Shown here in pieces: positions 1 to 6,183 of a stretch of DNA of 10,974 bases (its first letter is position 1; the number at the start of each line of letters is the position of its first letter). Below the pieces are notes generated by a model. It did not search any database. It had not been told where the DNA came from and saw only the letters and a list, made by a program, of their open reading frames with translations. Location: assembly GCA_030672445.1 (NCBI GenBank), contig DAOVGK010000040.1:1-10974 (forward strand), in the 5' to 3' direction. The translations under genes were made by a program, and so were the position numbers. This DNA is from Candidatus Aerophobota bacterium. GTDB lineage: Bacteria > Aerophobota > Aerophobia > Aerophobales > AE-B3A.

Positions 1-65
1 TCTATAAAGATAGAGTATCTATTAGGATTTCTCCTCTGAGAATTTATAGCCGTAATTGTTCCCAT
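1..65 (-). CDS. recX: Partial gene start, probable regulatory protein RecX (cut by window edge)
   Basis: Twenty-one codons run open from an ATG at 63-65 to the left edge. The peptide contains ITAINSQRRNPNRYSIFI, which fits the usual N-terminus of RecX: an I-T-x-I strand, a Q-x-x-N-x-x-R turn, then a hydrophobic strand that normally continues into D-G. RecX binds RecA and modulates its filament during recombination and the SOS response. The ATG lies 7 nt after the stop of the membrane-protein gene, as expected for an operon member, but no strong Shine-Dalgarno is visible (only AAAG). Over 90 percent of the expected protein is missing, so the name rests on N-terminal pattern alone. Any other small protein beginning with a similar beta strand cannot be excluded. 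Confidence 0.5.
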   Translation of the reverse strand, partial: MGTITAINSQRRNPNRYSIFI

Positions 66-72
66 CTTTGTG

Positions 73-513
73 CTAATCTGCTTTTAAAAACAGCAAACTC
101 CCTAAAAAGATAAATGTTGCCACTCCTATAGCATAATAGGATTGAGGAGCCCAGTAATTCCCTTTAATGCCAAACTCCATGGTCAACAAGAGTCCAAACT
201 CATCCACAACTAATCCAAGACCTCCTCCGAACATCACGCTGGCAATTCCTTTAAAAATCCTCCTGTATAATCTTTTATATCTAATCAAGGCTAACCAATT
301 GGAGATTATCAATAGAAGTATCCCATAATAAAAGTGATGGATGTGATAACCTTTAACGTAAAGATAGCCGAAAATAGCCTTTCCCTTCTCTACATCCAGA
401 ACAACTAAACGGGAGACCAGCACGCTGGTCACAAAGGCAATGAAAGCCCAGAGGAGAGTCTCTTTCCCCTTTTCGATTATGTACCTTTCATACCACCTTG
501 CTACCGATTTCAT
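73..513 (-). CDS. Conserved-looking integral membrane protein of unknown function
   Basis: A 146-residue protein with about four predicted membrane segments (roughly 19-39, 61-77, 89-111 and 127-143). There is a basic N-terminal end (MKSVARWYERY) and a basic loop at 78-88. I do not recognise a named family. The most distinctive residues are a His cluster G-Y-H-I-H-H-F-Y-Y-G at 55-64, just before helix 2, a D-E-F-G-L-L-L motif at 104-110 at the end of helix 3, and N-Y-W at 119-121. Clustered His plus Asp-Glu at membrane boundaries would suit a metal site or a catalytic pair, but that is inference. Start: ATG at 511-513 is preceded by AAGGAGG (518-524), a strong ribosome binding site. The gene lies 53 nt after glmM and 7 nt before the recX-like start, so it is probably co-transcribed. 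No signal peptide is apparent. Confidence 0.8.
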   Translation of the reverse strand: MKSVARWYERYIIEKGKETLLWAFIAFVTSVLVSRLVVLDVEKGKAIFGYLYVKGYHIHHFYYGILLLIISNWLALIRYKRLYRRIFKGIASVMFGGGLGLVVDEFGLLLTMEFGIKGNYWAPQSYYAIGVATFIFLGSLLFLKAD

Positions 514-566
514 ATGTCCTCCTTCTCTAGCTTAATGATTCCTGAAATCCTTTGGATCTTTTATCT

Positions 567-1913
567 TCAAGCCACCTCATTAATCTTCTCTAGCCCTATC
601 TGGTAGAGAGCTTCTGCTCTTTTTTTGGTTTTTGCTTCGGTAATGATACGAATCACCGGTTCGGTACCTGAGGGTCTTATATGAATCCAGCCGTTCTCTA
701 AGGTAATTTTCACCCCATCAAGAAAGTCAAGACTCTCGGACTGGAACTGCTCCTCTAATTTGTTTTTAATCAATGAAAAATCTTTTCCAGCGAATGCTTG
801 CTTTCCTTTTACCATGTAATAACGGGGTAGTTTGTTAGCTAATTCTGACACTGGTTCATCGCTCTCAGCCAGATACTCAAGCAGTAGGGCAATAGCGGCG
901 ATTCCATCCCGAGCGTAGTGAACCTCGGGGATAATCACTCCTCCATTTCCCTCTCCCCCTATTATTGCCTTCTCCTCCTTCATACAACGGGATACATGAA
1001 TATCCCCTATTTTTGTTCGTTTAACAGAGCAGCCAAATCCGGCAGCTACATCATCCAAAGCCTGGGTGGTGGAAAGGTTTGTAACTACCAATCCGGTTTT
1101 TTTGCTCAGGGAAAATTTTGCTGCCAGTAAGAGAGTATATTCCTCAGGTAAAATTTCTCCTCTATCAGTAACTATGGCCAGTCTATCTGCATCAGCATCA
1201 TGAGCAAAACCGATATCTGCTCTGGTAGATTTGACTGTTCGGGAAAGTTCCCTTAGATGAGAAGGAATCGGCTCAGGAGGACGGGCAAAGATACCGTTGG
1301 GCTCACAGTTAAGGAAAACTACCTCACATCCTAGCTTCCTGCAAAGCTTTGGGCTGATTAGCGCTCCCGCCCCATTACCGGCATCTATAACAACTTTAAG
1401 TTTTTTACTTCTAATTTTTTTTTCATTTACAACTTTCAAGACTTGCTCCAGATGATTTTCTATGGCTGAGTTTTCCTTATAAATCCTGCCTAGATGATTC
1501 CAGGCCGCTCGCCTTATTTTATTTTTGTGATAAATTTGTAAAACTTTTTCTCCTTCCTCGGGATAAAGAAAAAGGCCATCAGAACGAATGAACTTTAAGG
1601 CATTCCACTCCGCCGGATTGTGGCTCCCACTAATAGCGATACCTCCACTAGCATGGAGTTTCTCTACCATAAGCTGCAGAGTAGGAGTGGGGCAAACACC
1701 TACATCGATAACCTCAGACCCTGTGGAAATTAGACCGCTAAAGACGGAGAGTCTGAACATTTCATTTGATGTACGGGTATCCGAACCCACAAGAATGGGT
1801 CCGGTGCCGAGAAACTCACCAAAGGCTGCTGAGAACTTTGTTACGATCTCAGGGATGAGAGCTTCTCCCACGATTCCTCTTACCCCTGAGATGCTGATCA
1901 TTAAAGTTTTCAT
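567..1913 (-). CDS. glmM: Phosphoglucosamine mutase / phosphohexomutase (GlmM-like)
   Basis: A 448-residue alpha-D-phosphohexomutase, the normal length for the family. The catalytic phosphoserine is Ser97 in S-G-S-H-N-P (95-100). The Mg-binding loop is D-A-D-A-D-R (239-244), where most relatives have DGDADR. The sugar-specificity loop is G-E-G-N-G-G (320-325), and the phosphate-binding loop R-P-S-G-T-E-P (413-419) lies in domain 4. The N-terminus I-S-G-V-R-G-I-V-G is also typical. GlmM converts glucosamine-6-phosphate to glucosamine-1-phosphate for UDP-GlcNAc, peptidoglycan and LPS synthesis. The GSHNP and GEGNGG forms belong to a less-studied branch, so phosphomannomutase or phosphoglucomutase activity is possible. 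The start overlaps the end of rnc by 65 nt. A second in-frame ATG (1899-1901) would still overlap, because the conserved N-terminal motif requires it. AAGG lies about 10 nt upstream of the first ATG. Confidence 0.9.
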   Translation of the reverse strand: MKTLMISISGVRGIVGEALIPEIVTKFSAAFGEFLGTGPILVGSDTRTSNEMFRLSVFSGLISTGSEVIDVGVCPTPTLQLMVEKLHASGGIAISGSHNPAEWNALKFIRSDGLFLYPEEGEKVLQIYHKNKIRRAAWNHLGRIYKENSAIENHLEQVLKVVNEKKIRSKKLKVVIDAGNGAGALISPKLCRKLGCEVVFLNCEPNGIFARPPEPIPSHLRELSRTVKSTRADIGFAHDADADRLAIVTDRGEILPEEYTLLLAAKFSLSKKTGLVVTNLSTTQALDDVAAGFGCSVKRTKIGDIHVSRCMKEEKAIIGGEGNGGVIIPEVHYARDGIAAIALLLEYLAESDEPVSELANKLPRYYMVKGKQAFAGKDFSLIKNKLEEQFQSESLDFLDGVKITLENGWIHIRPSGTEPVIRIITEAKTKKRAEALYQIGLEKINEVA

Positions 1914-2607
1914 TATGTATTACCTTCATCCAGGCAGATTGAGCAGCGATCTTTTCTGCCCTCTTTTTACTGGTTCCCCAACCTTCTCCCAGGACTTTCC
2001 CCTCGATTATAACCTTTACCCTGAATTTCTTACTATGGCCTGGACCGATTTGCTGGATTACCTGATACTGAGGAAGCGATTTGTACACCGATTGGGTATA
2101 TTCCTGTAGTTGGGATTTAAAGTCCCTTATCTTGGCAATCTTCTCCTCTTCTTCCATAAATCGTTCCAATATAAAGTCTCGTGTGGTCTCCAATCCCTGA
2201 TCTAGATATAGAGCTCCGACTATAGACTCATAAGCATCAGCCAATAAAGCATCCTGCGACTGGATCCCTTCTTGATCCTTACTTATTAAAATATAATTTC
2301 CTATCTTGATTTTCCGGGCGCAATGAGAAAAGCTTTCCTGGGATACCATGGTAGAACGAAGCTTGGACAGCTCACCTTCACTCAGATCTGGATAGGCTTT
2401 AAAAAGCCATTCTGCGGTAACTAACTCCAGTACTGCATCCCCTAAAAATTCTAGTCTTTGGTAGTGAGAGACAGTTCTTTCATTGGTTGATTTGGCATGA
2501 GAAGCATGCGTTAAGGCTTGATCTAAGAGATTTAGGCTGGAAAATTTAACACCGAGGTTTCTTTGGAGTTCTTCCAGCTCCTCTCTCCGGACAGAACTCA
2601 TCTTCAT
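1849..2607 (-). CDS. rnc: Ribonuclease III
   Basis: A 252-residue endonuclease that cleaves double-stranded RNA in rRNA precursors and structured mRNAs. The RNase III domain (about 10-158) carries the signature R-L-E-F-L-G-D-A-V-L (51-60). The metal-binding residues are Glu53, Asp57, Asp124 and Glu127, the last two in L-A-D-A-Y-E-S-I-V-G-A. A double-stranded RNA-binding domain follows at about 164-230, with the K-K-R-A-E-K-I-A-A-Q-S-A-W helix at its end. Residues 232-252 are an extra polar, basic tail, encoded entirely inside the overlap with glmM. The ATG at 2605-2607 begins 1 nt after the fabF stop; a second ATG two codons in is an equally good start. The acpP-fabF-rnc order is a common bacterial arrangement, which supports the call. 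Catalytic residues are intact, so the enzyme should be active. Confidence 0.96.
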   Translation of the reverse strand: MKMSSVRREELEELQRNLGVKFSSLNLLDQALTHASHAKSTNERTVSHYQRLEFLGDAVLELVTAEWLFKAYPDLSEGELSKLRSTMVSQESFSHCARKIKIGNYILISKDQEGIQSQDALLADAYESIVGALYLDQGLETTRDFILERFMEEEEKIAKIRDFKSQLQEYTQSVYKSLPQYQVIQQIGPGHSKKFRVKVIIEGKVLGEGWGTSKKRAEKIAAQSAWMKVIHNENFNDQHLRGKRNRGRSSHP

Positions 2608-2608
2608 C

Positions 2609-3844
2609 TCACAATTCTTTGACTACCAATACGGCGTTATGTCCCCCAAAGCCCATGGAATTAGACATAACAATCTTTATTTTGACTTCTCTGGCTTTGT
2701 TGGGGACATAATCCAAATCGCATTCAGGATCAGGATTTTCATAATTGATAGTGGGAGGCAGAATGCCCTCTCTAAGGGCCAAAAGACAAGCTATCAATTC
2801 CACTCCGCCGGTTGCCCCCAAAAGATGACCAGTTATAGACTTAGTGGAACTTACGGGAATCTGGTAAGCTTTTCTTCCAAAAACATCCTTAATGGCCTGA
2901 GTCTCTACTTTATCATTAAAAAGAGTAGAGGTCCCATGAGCGTTTATATAATCTACCTCTCCAGGAGAAATTTTGGCATCCTCTAGTGCCTTGTTCATTG
3001 CCTGTCTGATTCCTCTTCCATCCGACACTGGCTGGGTGATATGATAGGCATCCTCACTCATGCCGAAACCGATGATTTCTCCCCACATAGGCACACCTCT
3101 TTTCCTAGCCTGTTCTAGCTCTTCTAGAACCACAACTCCGGCTCCTTCTCCTATTACAAATCCGTCTCTTTCCTTATCGAAGGGTCGAGAGGCTTTTTCA
3201 GGATGTTCATTTCTGGTGGACAGAGCTCGCATTGCGCAAAAACCAGCCAATCCCAGGGGAGTAATAGCCGCTTCAGTTCCTCCAGCAATCATAATTTCCG
3301 CATCTCCCCTCTGGATAATCTTGAATGCCTCTCCTATGGAATGATTCCCTGTAGCGCAGGCGGTAGAGACAGAAAAATTGGGGCCATAGAACCCATACTT
3401 AATAGCAATTAGGGCTGAGGTGCTGTCGGTAATTAACATAGGAACCAGGAAGGGACTTACTCGTTGAGGGCCCTTCTCTAAGAGGGTGGTTTGTTCTCTT
3501 TCAATAGTACGCAGTCCTCCCACACCAGAGCCCACCAAGACCCCTATTGTGCCTGGATCATTATCCTCATCGGTTATTTCCGCCTGTCTTACGGCCTCCT
3601 CTGCTGCTACCATTCCTAGTTGAGTGAACCGATCCATTCGTTTGACTTCTTTAGGTGGAAGATAGCTGTAAGGATCAAAATTTTTAACCTCACCAGCCAT
3701 ACGACTCCGGTAAGGGGAAGGATCGAAATGGGTTATTTTTCCTACCCCATTTTTCCCGAGAAAAAGGGACTTGCTAAACTCTTCGACCCCAATACCGATG
3801 GGGGAAACTACTCCCATCCCTGTAACGACTACTTGGTGCACCAT
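2609..3844 (-). CDS. fabF: Beta-ketoacyl-ACP synthase II
   Basis: A 411-residue condensing enzyme of type II fatty-acid synthesis. It joins malonyl-ACP to acyl-ACP and elongates the chain by two carbons in the cytoplasm. The thiolase fold is complete. The active-site cysteine is Cys163 in S-T-A-C-A-T-G, and the two histidines are His303 in N-A-H-G-T-S-T and His340 in K-S-I-T-G-H, with Lys335 beside it. This Cys-His-His triad marks an elongating FabF/FabB rather than FabH. The start ATG (3842-3844) has GAGGA (3851-3855) 6 nt upstream. Its carrier partner acpP lies 77 nt upstream, and rnc begins 1 nt after the stop, so translation of the two is probably coupled. FabB is the alternative, but length, M-G-V-V-S-P N-terminus and acpP linkage favour FabF. 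Confidence 0.97.
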   Translation of the reverse strand: MVHQVVVTGMGVVSPIGIGVEEFSKSLFLGKNGVGKITHFDPSPYRSRMAGEVKNFDPYSYLPPKEVKRMDRFTQLGMVAAEEAVRQAEITDEDNDPGTIGVLVGSGVGGLRTIEREQTTLLEKGPQRVSPFLVPMLITDSTSALIAIKYGFYGPNFSVSTACATGNHSIGEAFKIIQRGDAEIMIAGGTEAAITPLGLAGFCAMRALSTRNEHPEKASRPFDKERDGFVIGEGAGVVVLEELEQARKRGVPMWGEIIGFGMSEDAYHITQPVSDGRGIRQAMNKALEDAKISPGEVDYINAHGTSTLFNDKVETQAIKDVFGRKAYQIPVSSTKSITGHLLGATGGVELIACLLALREGILPPTINYENPDPECDLDYVPNKAREVKIKIVMSNSMGFGGHNAVLVVKEL

Positions 3845-3921
3845 GCTTTATCCTCAATCCAGTGGTTGGAAATTGATAAATAGATAAAAAAATGTTCCCA
3901 CTAATTTTTGACCACTCATTA

Positions 3922-4167
3922 TTATTGTTCAAGATGATTCTCAATATAATCTACTACCTTCTGCACCGTGGTCAATTTTTCTGCCTCTTCATCGGAAATC
4001 TCCAAATCGAATTCTTCCTCCAAAGCCATCACTAATTCCACTGTGTCCAATGAGTCTGCTCCCAGATCATCTACAAACTTGGCCTCAGGTACGATCTGAG
4101 ATTCATCTACTCCCAACTGTTCGCTAGTAATCTCCTTCACCTTTTTTAGAATGTCATCCCTGAGCAT
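3922..4167 (-). CDS. acpP: Acyl carrier protein
   Basis: An 81-residue acidic four-helix carrier that holds growing acyl chains on a phosphopantetheine arm and passes them to FabF and other Fab enzymes. The attachment residue is Ser39 in the D-L-G-A-D-S-L-D motif (34-41), followed by the acidic recognition helix [12 protein letters not shown]. The frame is open further upstream, to an ATG at 4228-4230. I chose the ATG at 4165-4167 because it gives the family length, starts the first helix normally ([12 protein letters not shown]) and has a very strong ribosome binding site 4 nt upstream. The gene is the first of the acpP-fabF-rnc unit, with a promoter candidate at 4478-4505. fabH, fabD and fabG, often found just upstream, are absent here. 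Confidence 0.97.
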   Translation of the reverse strand: MLRDDILKKVKEITSEQLGVDESQIVPEAKFVDDLGADSLDTVELVMALEEEFDLEISDEEAEKLTTVQKVVDYIENHLEQ

Positions 4168-4171
4168 TCCA

Positions 4172-4180
4172 CCCTCCTTT
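4172..4180 (-). promoter_or_regulatory. Strong Shine-Dalgarno that fixes the acpP start
   Basis: On the minus strand this reads AAAGGAGGG, 4 nt before the ATG at 4165-4167. It is the best match to the anti-Shine-Dalgarno in this region. It argues against the longer frame starting at 4230, whose ATG has only a GAGG directly abutting it (4231-4235). Strong initiation suits ACP, which is normally among the most abundant proteins in a bacterial cell. Confidence 0.85.
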
Positions 4181-4237
4181 TTGGTTCTTTCTATGTTATC
4201 TTGATTAGCGTGGTCATAAATAAGCTGCATCCTCTAG

Positions 4238-4445
4238 GTAAATATTCAGTGAAGGACGTTCTATGTTGTTGACTGCAAGGAGCAGAGTAAGTAGCCGCAC
4301 TCTTTACCCCGTGAGATAGCAAGCATCTAATGGGGTTTAGGGGGCCTCCAAACGCAGACTAAGGTTTTACGCAGCTGAAGCCTGCGGCTACCGGCGACTA
4401 CCGAGATTGCTTTGCTCGCAATGACGGGGTTCACTGAGTATTTAC
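4238..4445. mobile_element. MITE/REP-like palindromic element in the acpP leader
   Basis: A non-coding block of about 206 bp bounded by terminal inverted repeats. The left end TAAATATTCAGTGAA (4239-4253) and the right end TTCACTGAGTATTTA (4430-4444) are reverse complements at 14 of 15 positions, and one more outer base pair extends the match to 4238 and 4445. The outermost TA could be a TA target duplication of the IS630/mariner type, but it is also part of the repeat, so this is ambiguous. The inside is more GC-rich than the flanks, holds nested palindromes and has no credible coding sequence. This is how a miniature inverted-repeat transposable element looks: a short non-autonomous element that would need a transposase from elsewhere. 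The alternative is a structured regulatory leader of the acpP operon. Only one copy is visible in the window. Confidence 0.6.
4291..4422. repeat. Nested internal palindromes of the acpP-leader element
   Basis: Three inverted repeats lie inside the element. GTAGCCGCA (4291-4299) pairs perfectly with TGCGGCTAC (4383-4391). Between them, ACCCCGT (4306-4312) pairs with ATGGGGT (4330-4336, one G-T pair), and AGAT (4314-4317) with ATCT (4325-4328) closes a 7-nt loop. This hairpin has 11 base pairs and one mismatch. Near the right end, ATTGC (4406-4410) and GCAAT (4418-4422) flank a 7-nt loop within CCGAGATTGCTTTGCTCGCA. From memory, very similar short sequences recur as interspersed palindromic repeats in many bacterial and archaeal genomes. 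No U-tract follows any stem on either strand, so none looks like an intrinsic terminator. Confidence 0.65.
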
Positions 4446-4477
4446 GATTGCTGAACACTTTTGAAGTGGTGTTGATT

Positions 4478-4505
4478 AATATATCAATCGGCTTAAATTT
4501 GTCAA
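4478..4505 (-). promoter_or_regulatory. Sigma-70-type promoter for the acpP-fabF-rnc unit
   Basis: On the minus strand a perfect -35 hexamer TTGACA (4500-4505) is followed, after a 16-nt spacer, by TATATT (4478-4483), one base off the -10 consensus. The -35 box abuts the rluD stop codon. Transcription would start near 4471 and run through the palindromic element before reaching acpP, giving a leader of about 300 nt. This is the best promoter-like sequence I saw in the window, and it separates the rplM-to-rluD run from the acpP unit. The call is by sequence match only. Confidence 0.55.
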
Positions 4506-5438
4506 TCACTTGCCTTTCAGACAACAAATAGCCTCCTTCATGTCCTGAGGTAGAGGTGCTTCAAACTCCATCCACTTTTCTTTCCGAGGATGAAAAAAGC
4601 CTAAGCTTTTAGCGTGCAACATAGCTCTTTTTAATTTGTAGGGAAAATCCCTTCCCTTTCTTGCTCCATAAAGGTCATTTCCTAGTAGAAAGCAATTTAT
4701 GAAATGCAGGTGAAGGCGAATTTGGTGAGTCCTGCCGGTTAAAGGACGTATTTCTAAGAGACTCCAGTTTTCCCACTGCCTTAGCATTCGATAAGTAGTG
4801 ACTGCCTCCCGACTGTATCTACCCTCTATAGTCATTTTCTTACCGGCTTTAGGACCTCTCCCTATTTTTGCCTCAATGGTTCCTTCACTTTGAGAAGGTT
4901 TTCCTCTTACTAGAGCGAGATAGGTTTTCCTCACTATTCGCTTTCGAAACTGTGCAGCTAGAGCTAGATGAGTGGGGTCATCCTTGGCTACCACCATCAC
5001 TCCTGAGGTATCCTTATCCAGACGATGGACAATTCCTTGGCGTAGGATCCCACCCACCTTAGAGAGATGATCACAATGAGCAAGAAGGGCGTTAACCAGA
5101 GTACCTCCTTGTCCAGAAGAGACTGGATGGACCAGCATCCCGGCTGGTTTATTTACCACTAAAAGACTGCTATCTTCCCAGAGGATGTCCAAGGGGATAG
5201 GTTCCGGGGTTGGAATTGGCTGCCCAAGGGGTGGAATATTAACCTCGACTCTATCTCCTTTTCCCATAAGATAAGCCGGCTTAGCAACCTCTTTGTTTAC
5301 AAAAACCTTCCCTTCTCTGATTAAGCTTTGAATGAAGGAACGAGAAAAACAGGGCATTTGTTCTTTTAAAAAAAGATCTAGTCTCACTCTTTTCTCATCC
5401 TGCACCAAAAACTGCTGAATAGCTACATTCTTAACCAT
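4506..5438 (-). CDS. rluD: RluA/RluD-family 23S rRNA pseudouridine synthase
   Basis: A 310-residue enzyme that isomerises specific uridines in large-subunit rRNA to pseudouridine; E. coli RluD acts on helix 69. An N-terminal S4 RNA-binding domain (about 17-75, with S-R-S-F-I-Q-S-L-I-R-E-G-K-V-F-V-N) precedes the catalytic domain (about 86-300). The signature H-R-L-D-K-D-T-S-G (138-146) contains the catalytic Asp141. The R-P-L-T-G-R-T-H-Q-I-R-L-H block typical of this family follows later. The ATG overlaps the lgt stop by 8 nt, which indicates translational coupling. Linkage of this family to lspA is common in bacteria and is kept here with lgt inserted between. The S4 domain supports RluD over RluA, but the exact target uridines cannot be read from sequence. 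Confidence 0.93.
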   Translation of the reverse strand: MVKNVAIQQFLVQDEKRVRLDLFLKEQMPCFSRSFIQSLIREGKVFVNKEVAKPAYLMGKGDRVEVNIPPLGQPIPTPEPIPLDILWEDSSLLVVNKPAGMLVHPVSSGQGGTLVNALLAHCDHLSKVGGILRQGIVHRLDKDTSGVMVVAKDDPTHLALAAQFRKRIVRKTYLALVRGKPSQSEGTIEAKIGRGPKAGKKMTIEGRYSREAVTTYRMLRQWENWSLLEIRPLTGRTHQIRLHLHFINCFLLGNDLYGARKGRDFPYKLKRAMLHAKSLGFFHPRKEKWMEFEAPLPQDMKEAICCLKGK

Positions 5439-6183
5439 ATCCTCTTTTACTAATCATTAGCACCAGAGAAGAAATCCCCAGGATTATACTTATGAATTGG
5501 GGAGCTGTCAAATGGAAAAGAACTTCCGCATAGTCCGCTCTAATAAACTCAATCATAAAACGATGGACTGAGTAAAGAGCTAAAAACCATAAAAAAATAT
5601 GCTGGGTAAGTCTCTGGCGTGATTTCACAACAACCAAGATAAGAAAAATTATCAGAAGATTCACGGAAGACATAAGCTGGGTAGGAAATAAAGGCTGATC
5701 GGGAAAAACCCTGCCGGCAACAGAATCAGGCGAAAAAATCAGACCCCATTTCCAGGGCTTTCCGTAGCAGCAGCCATTGAAAAAACAGCCGATTCTACCA
5801 ATACTTATACCCAGTGCAAGGGAAGGAGCGGATATATCGGCGATCTCCCAGAAAGGAAGGCGATGACGATGAATAAAATAAAAGCCGACAACCAAAGAAA
5901 AAAGGAGTCCTCCATAAAAAACCAATCCTCCTTGCCAGATCTTCAGTATATCCTGTGGATGTTCGAGATACCAATAAAGCTGGTCTAATACATAGAATAT
6001 CCTGGCCCCAACAACGCCCGACGTTACCACCCAGAGAGAAAGACTGAGCATCTTTCCCTCTTCCAGATTTTTTTTCCGAGCTGCGTACAAGAATAAGCTA
6101 AGGCCAAGTAAAAATCCTAAGGTTACAAAAACCCCATAAGTATGAATGACAAATGGACCTGCTTTAAAAAGAATCGGATGCAT
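5431..6183 (-). CDS. lgt: Prolipoprotein diacylglyceryl transferase
   Basis: A 250-residue polytopic inner-membrane enzyme (about seven hydrophobic segments) that transfers diacylglycerol from phosphatidylglycerol to the lipobox cysteine of prolipoproteins, the first step of lipoprotein maturation. Family features are the N-terminal I-H-T-Y-G-V (13-18), G-G-L-V-F-Y-G-G (85-92), the signature G-R-I-G-C-F-F-N-G-C-C-Y-G (129-141), F-P-T-Q-L (166-170) and H-R-F-x-I-E-F-I-R near the end (207-215). Arg130 and Asn136 of the signature are kept. Compared with E. coli Lgt, the HGG histidine is Tyr90, the first Asn of the signature is Cys133, and the E-L-W stretch is C-C-Y. Such forms occur in many anaerobes, from memory. 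The start overlaps the end of lspA by 20 nt, so the two lipoprotein enzymes are surely co-expressed. rluD overlaps its end. Confidence 0.94.
   Translation of the reverse strand: MHPILFKAGPFVIHTYGVFVTLGFLLGLSLFLYAARKKNLEEGKMLSLSLWVVTSGVVGARIFYVLDQLYWYLEHPQDILKIWQGGLVFYGGLLFSLVVGFYFIHRHRLPFWEIADISAPSLALGISIGRIGCFFNGCCYGKPWKWGLIFSPDSVAGRVFPDQPLFPTQLMSSVNLLIIFLILVVVKSRQRLTQHIFLWFLALYSVHRFMIEFIRADYAEVLFHLTAPQFISIILGISSLVLMISKRGYG

Noticed and set aside
514..566. Hairpin AGATCC-AAA-GGATTT after glmM as a terminator
   Set aside because: Short stem with a G-T pair and no U-tract; the downstream gene has a strong ribosome binding site and looks co-transcribed.
1588..2109. A plus-strand open frame of 173 codons
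   Set aside because: It lies opposite the conserved parts of glmM and rnc, has no recognisable domain and no good ribosome binding site. It is an antisense shadow.
4168..4230. A longer acpP with 21 extra N-terminal residues
   Set aside because: The extension is not found in ACPs, and the ribosome binding site at 4172-4180 points to the internal ATG at 4165-4167.
4306..4336. GC-rich hairpin as a rho-independent terminator for rluD
   Set aside because: No run of T follows the stem on either strand, and the hairpin is better explained as part of the palindromic element.
4327..4527. A 66-codon minus-strand frame between rluD and acpP
   Set aside because: It runs out of the rluD end, across the promoter and through the palindromic element. 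Its composition and lack of a domain fit chance reading through a repeat.
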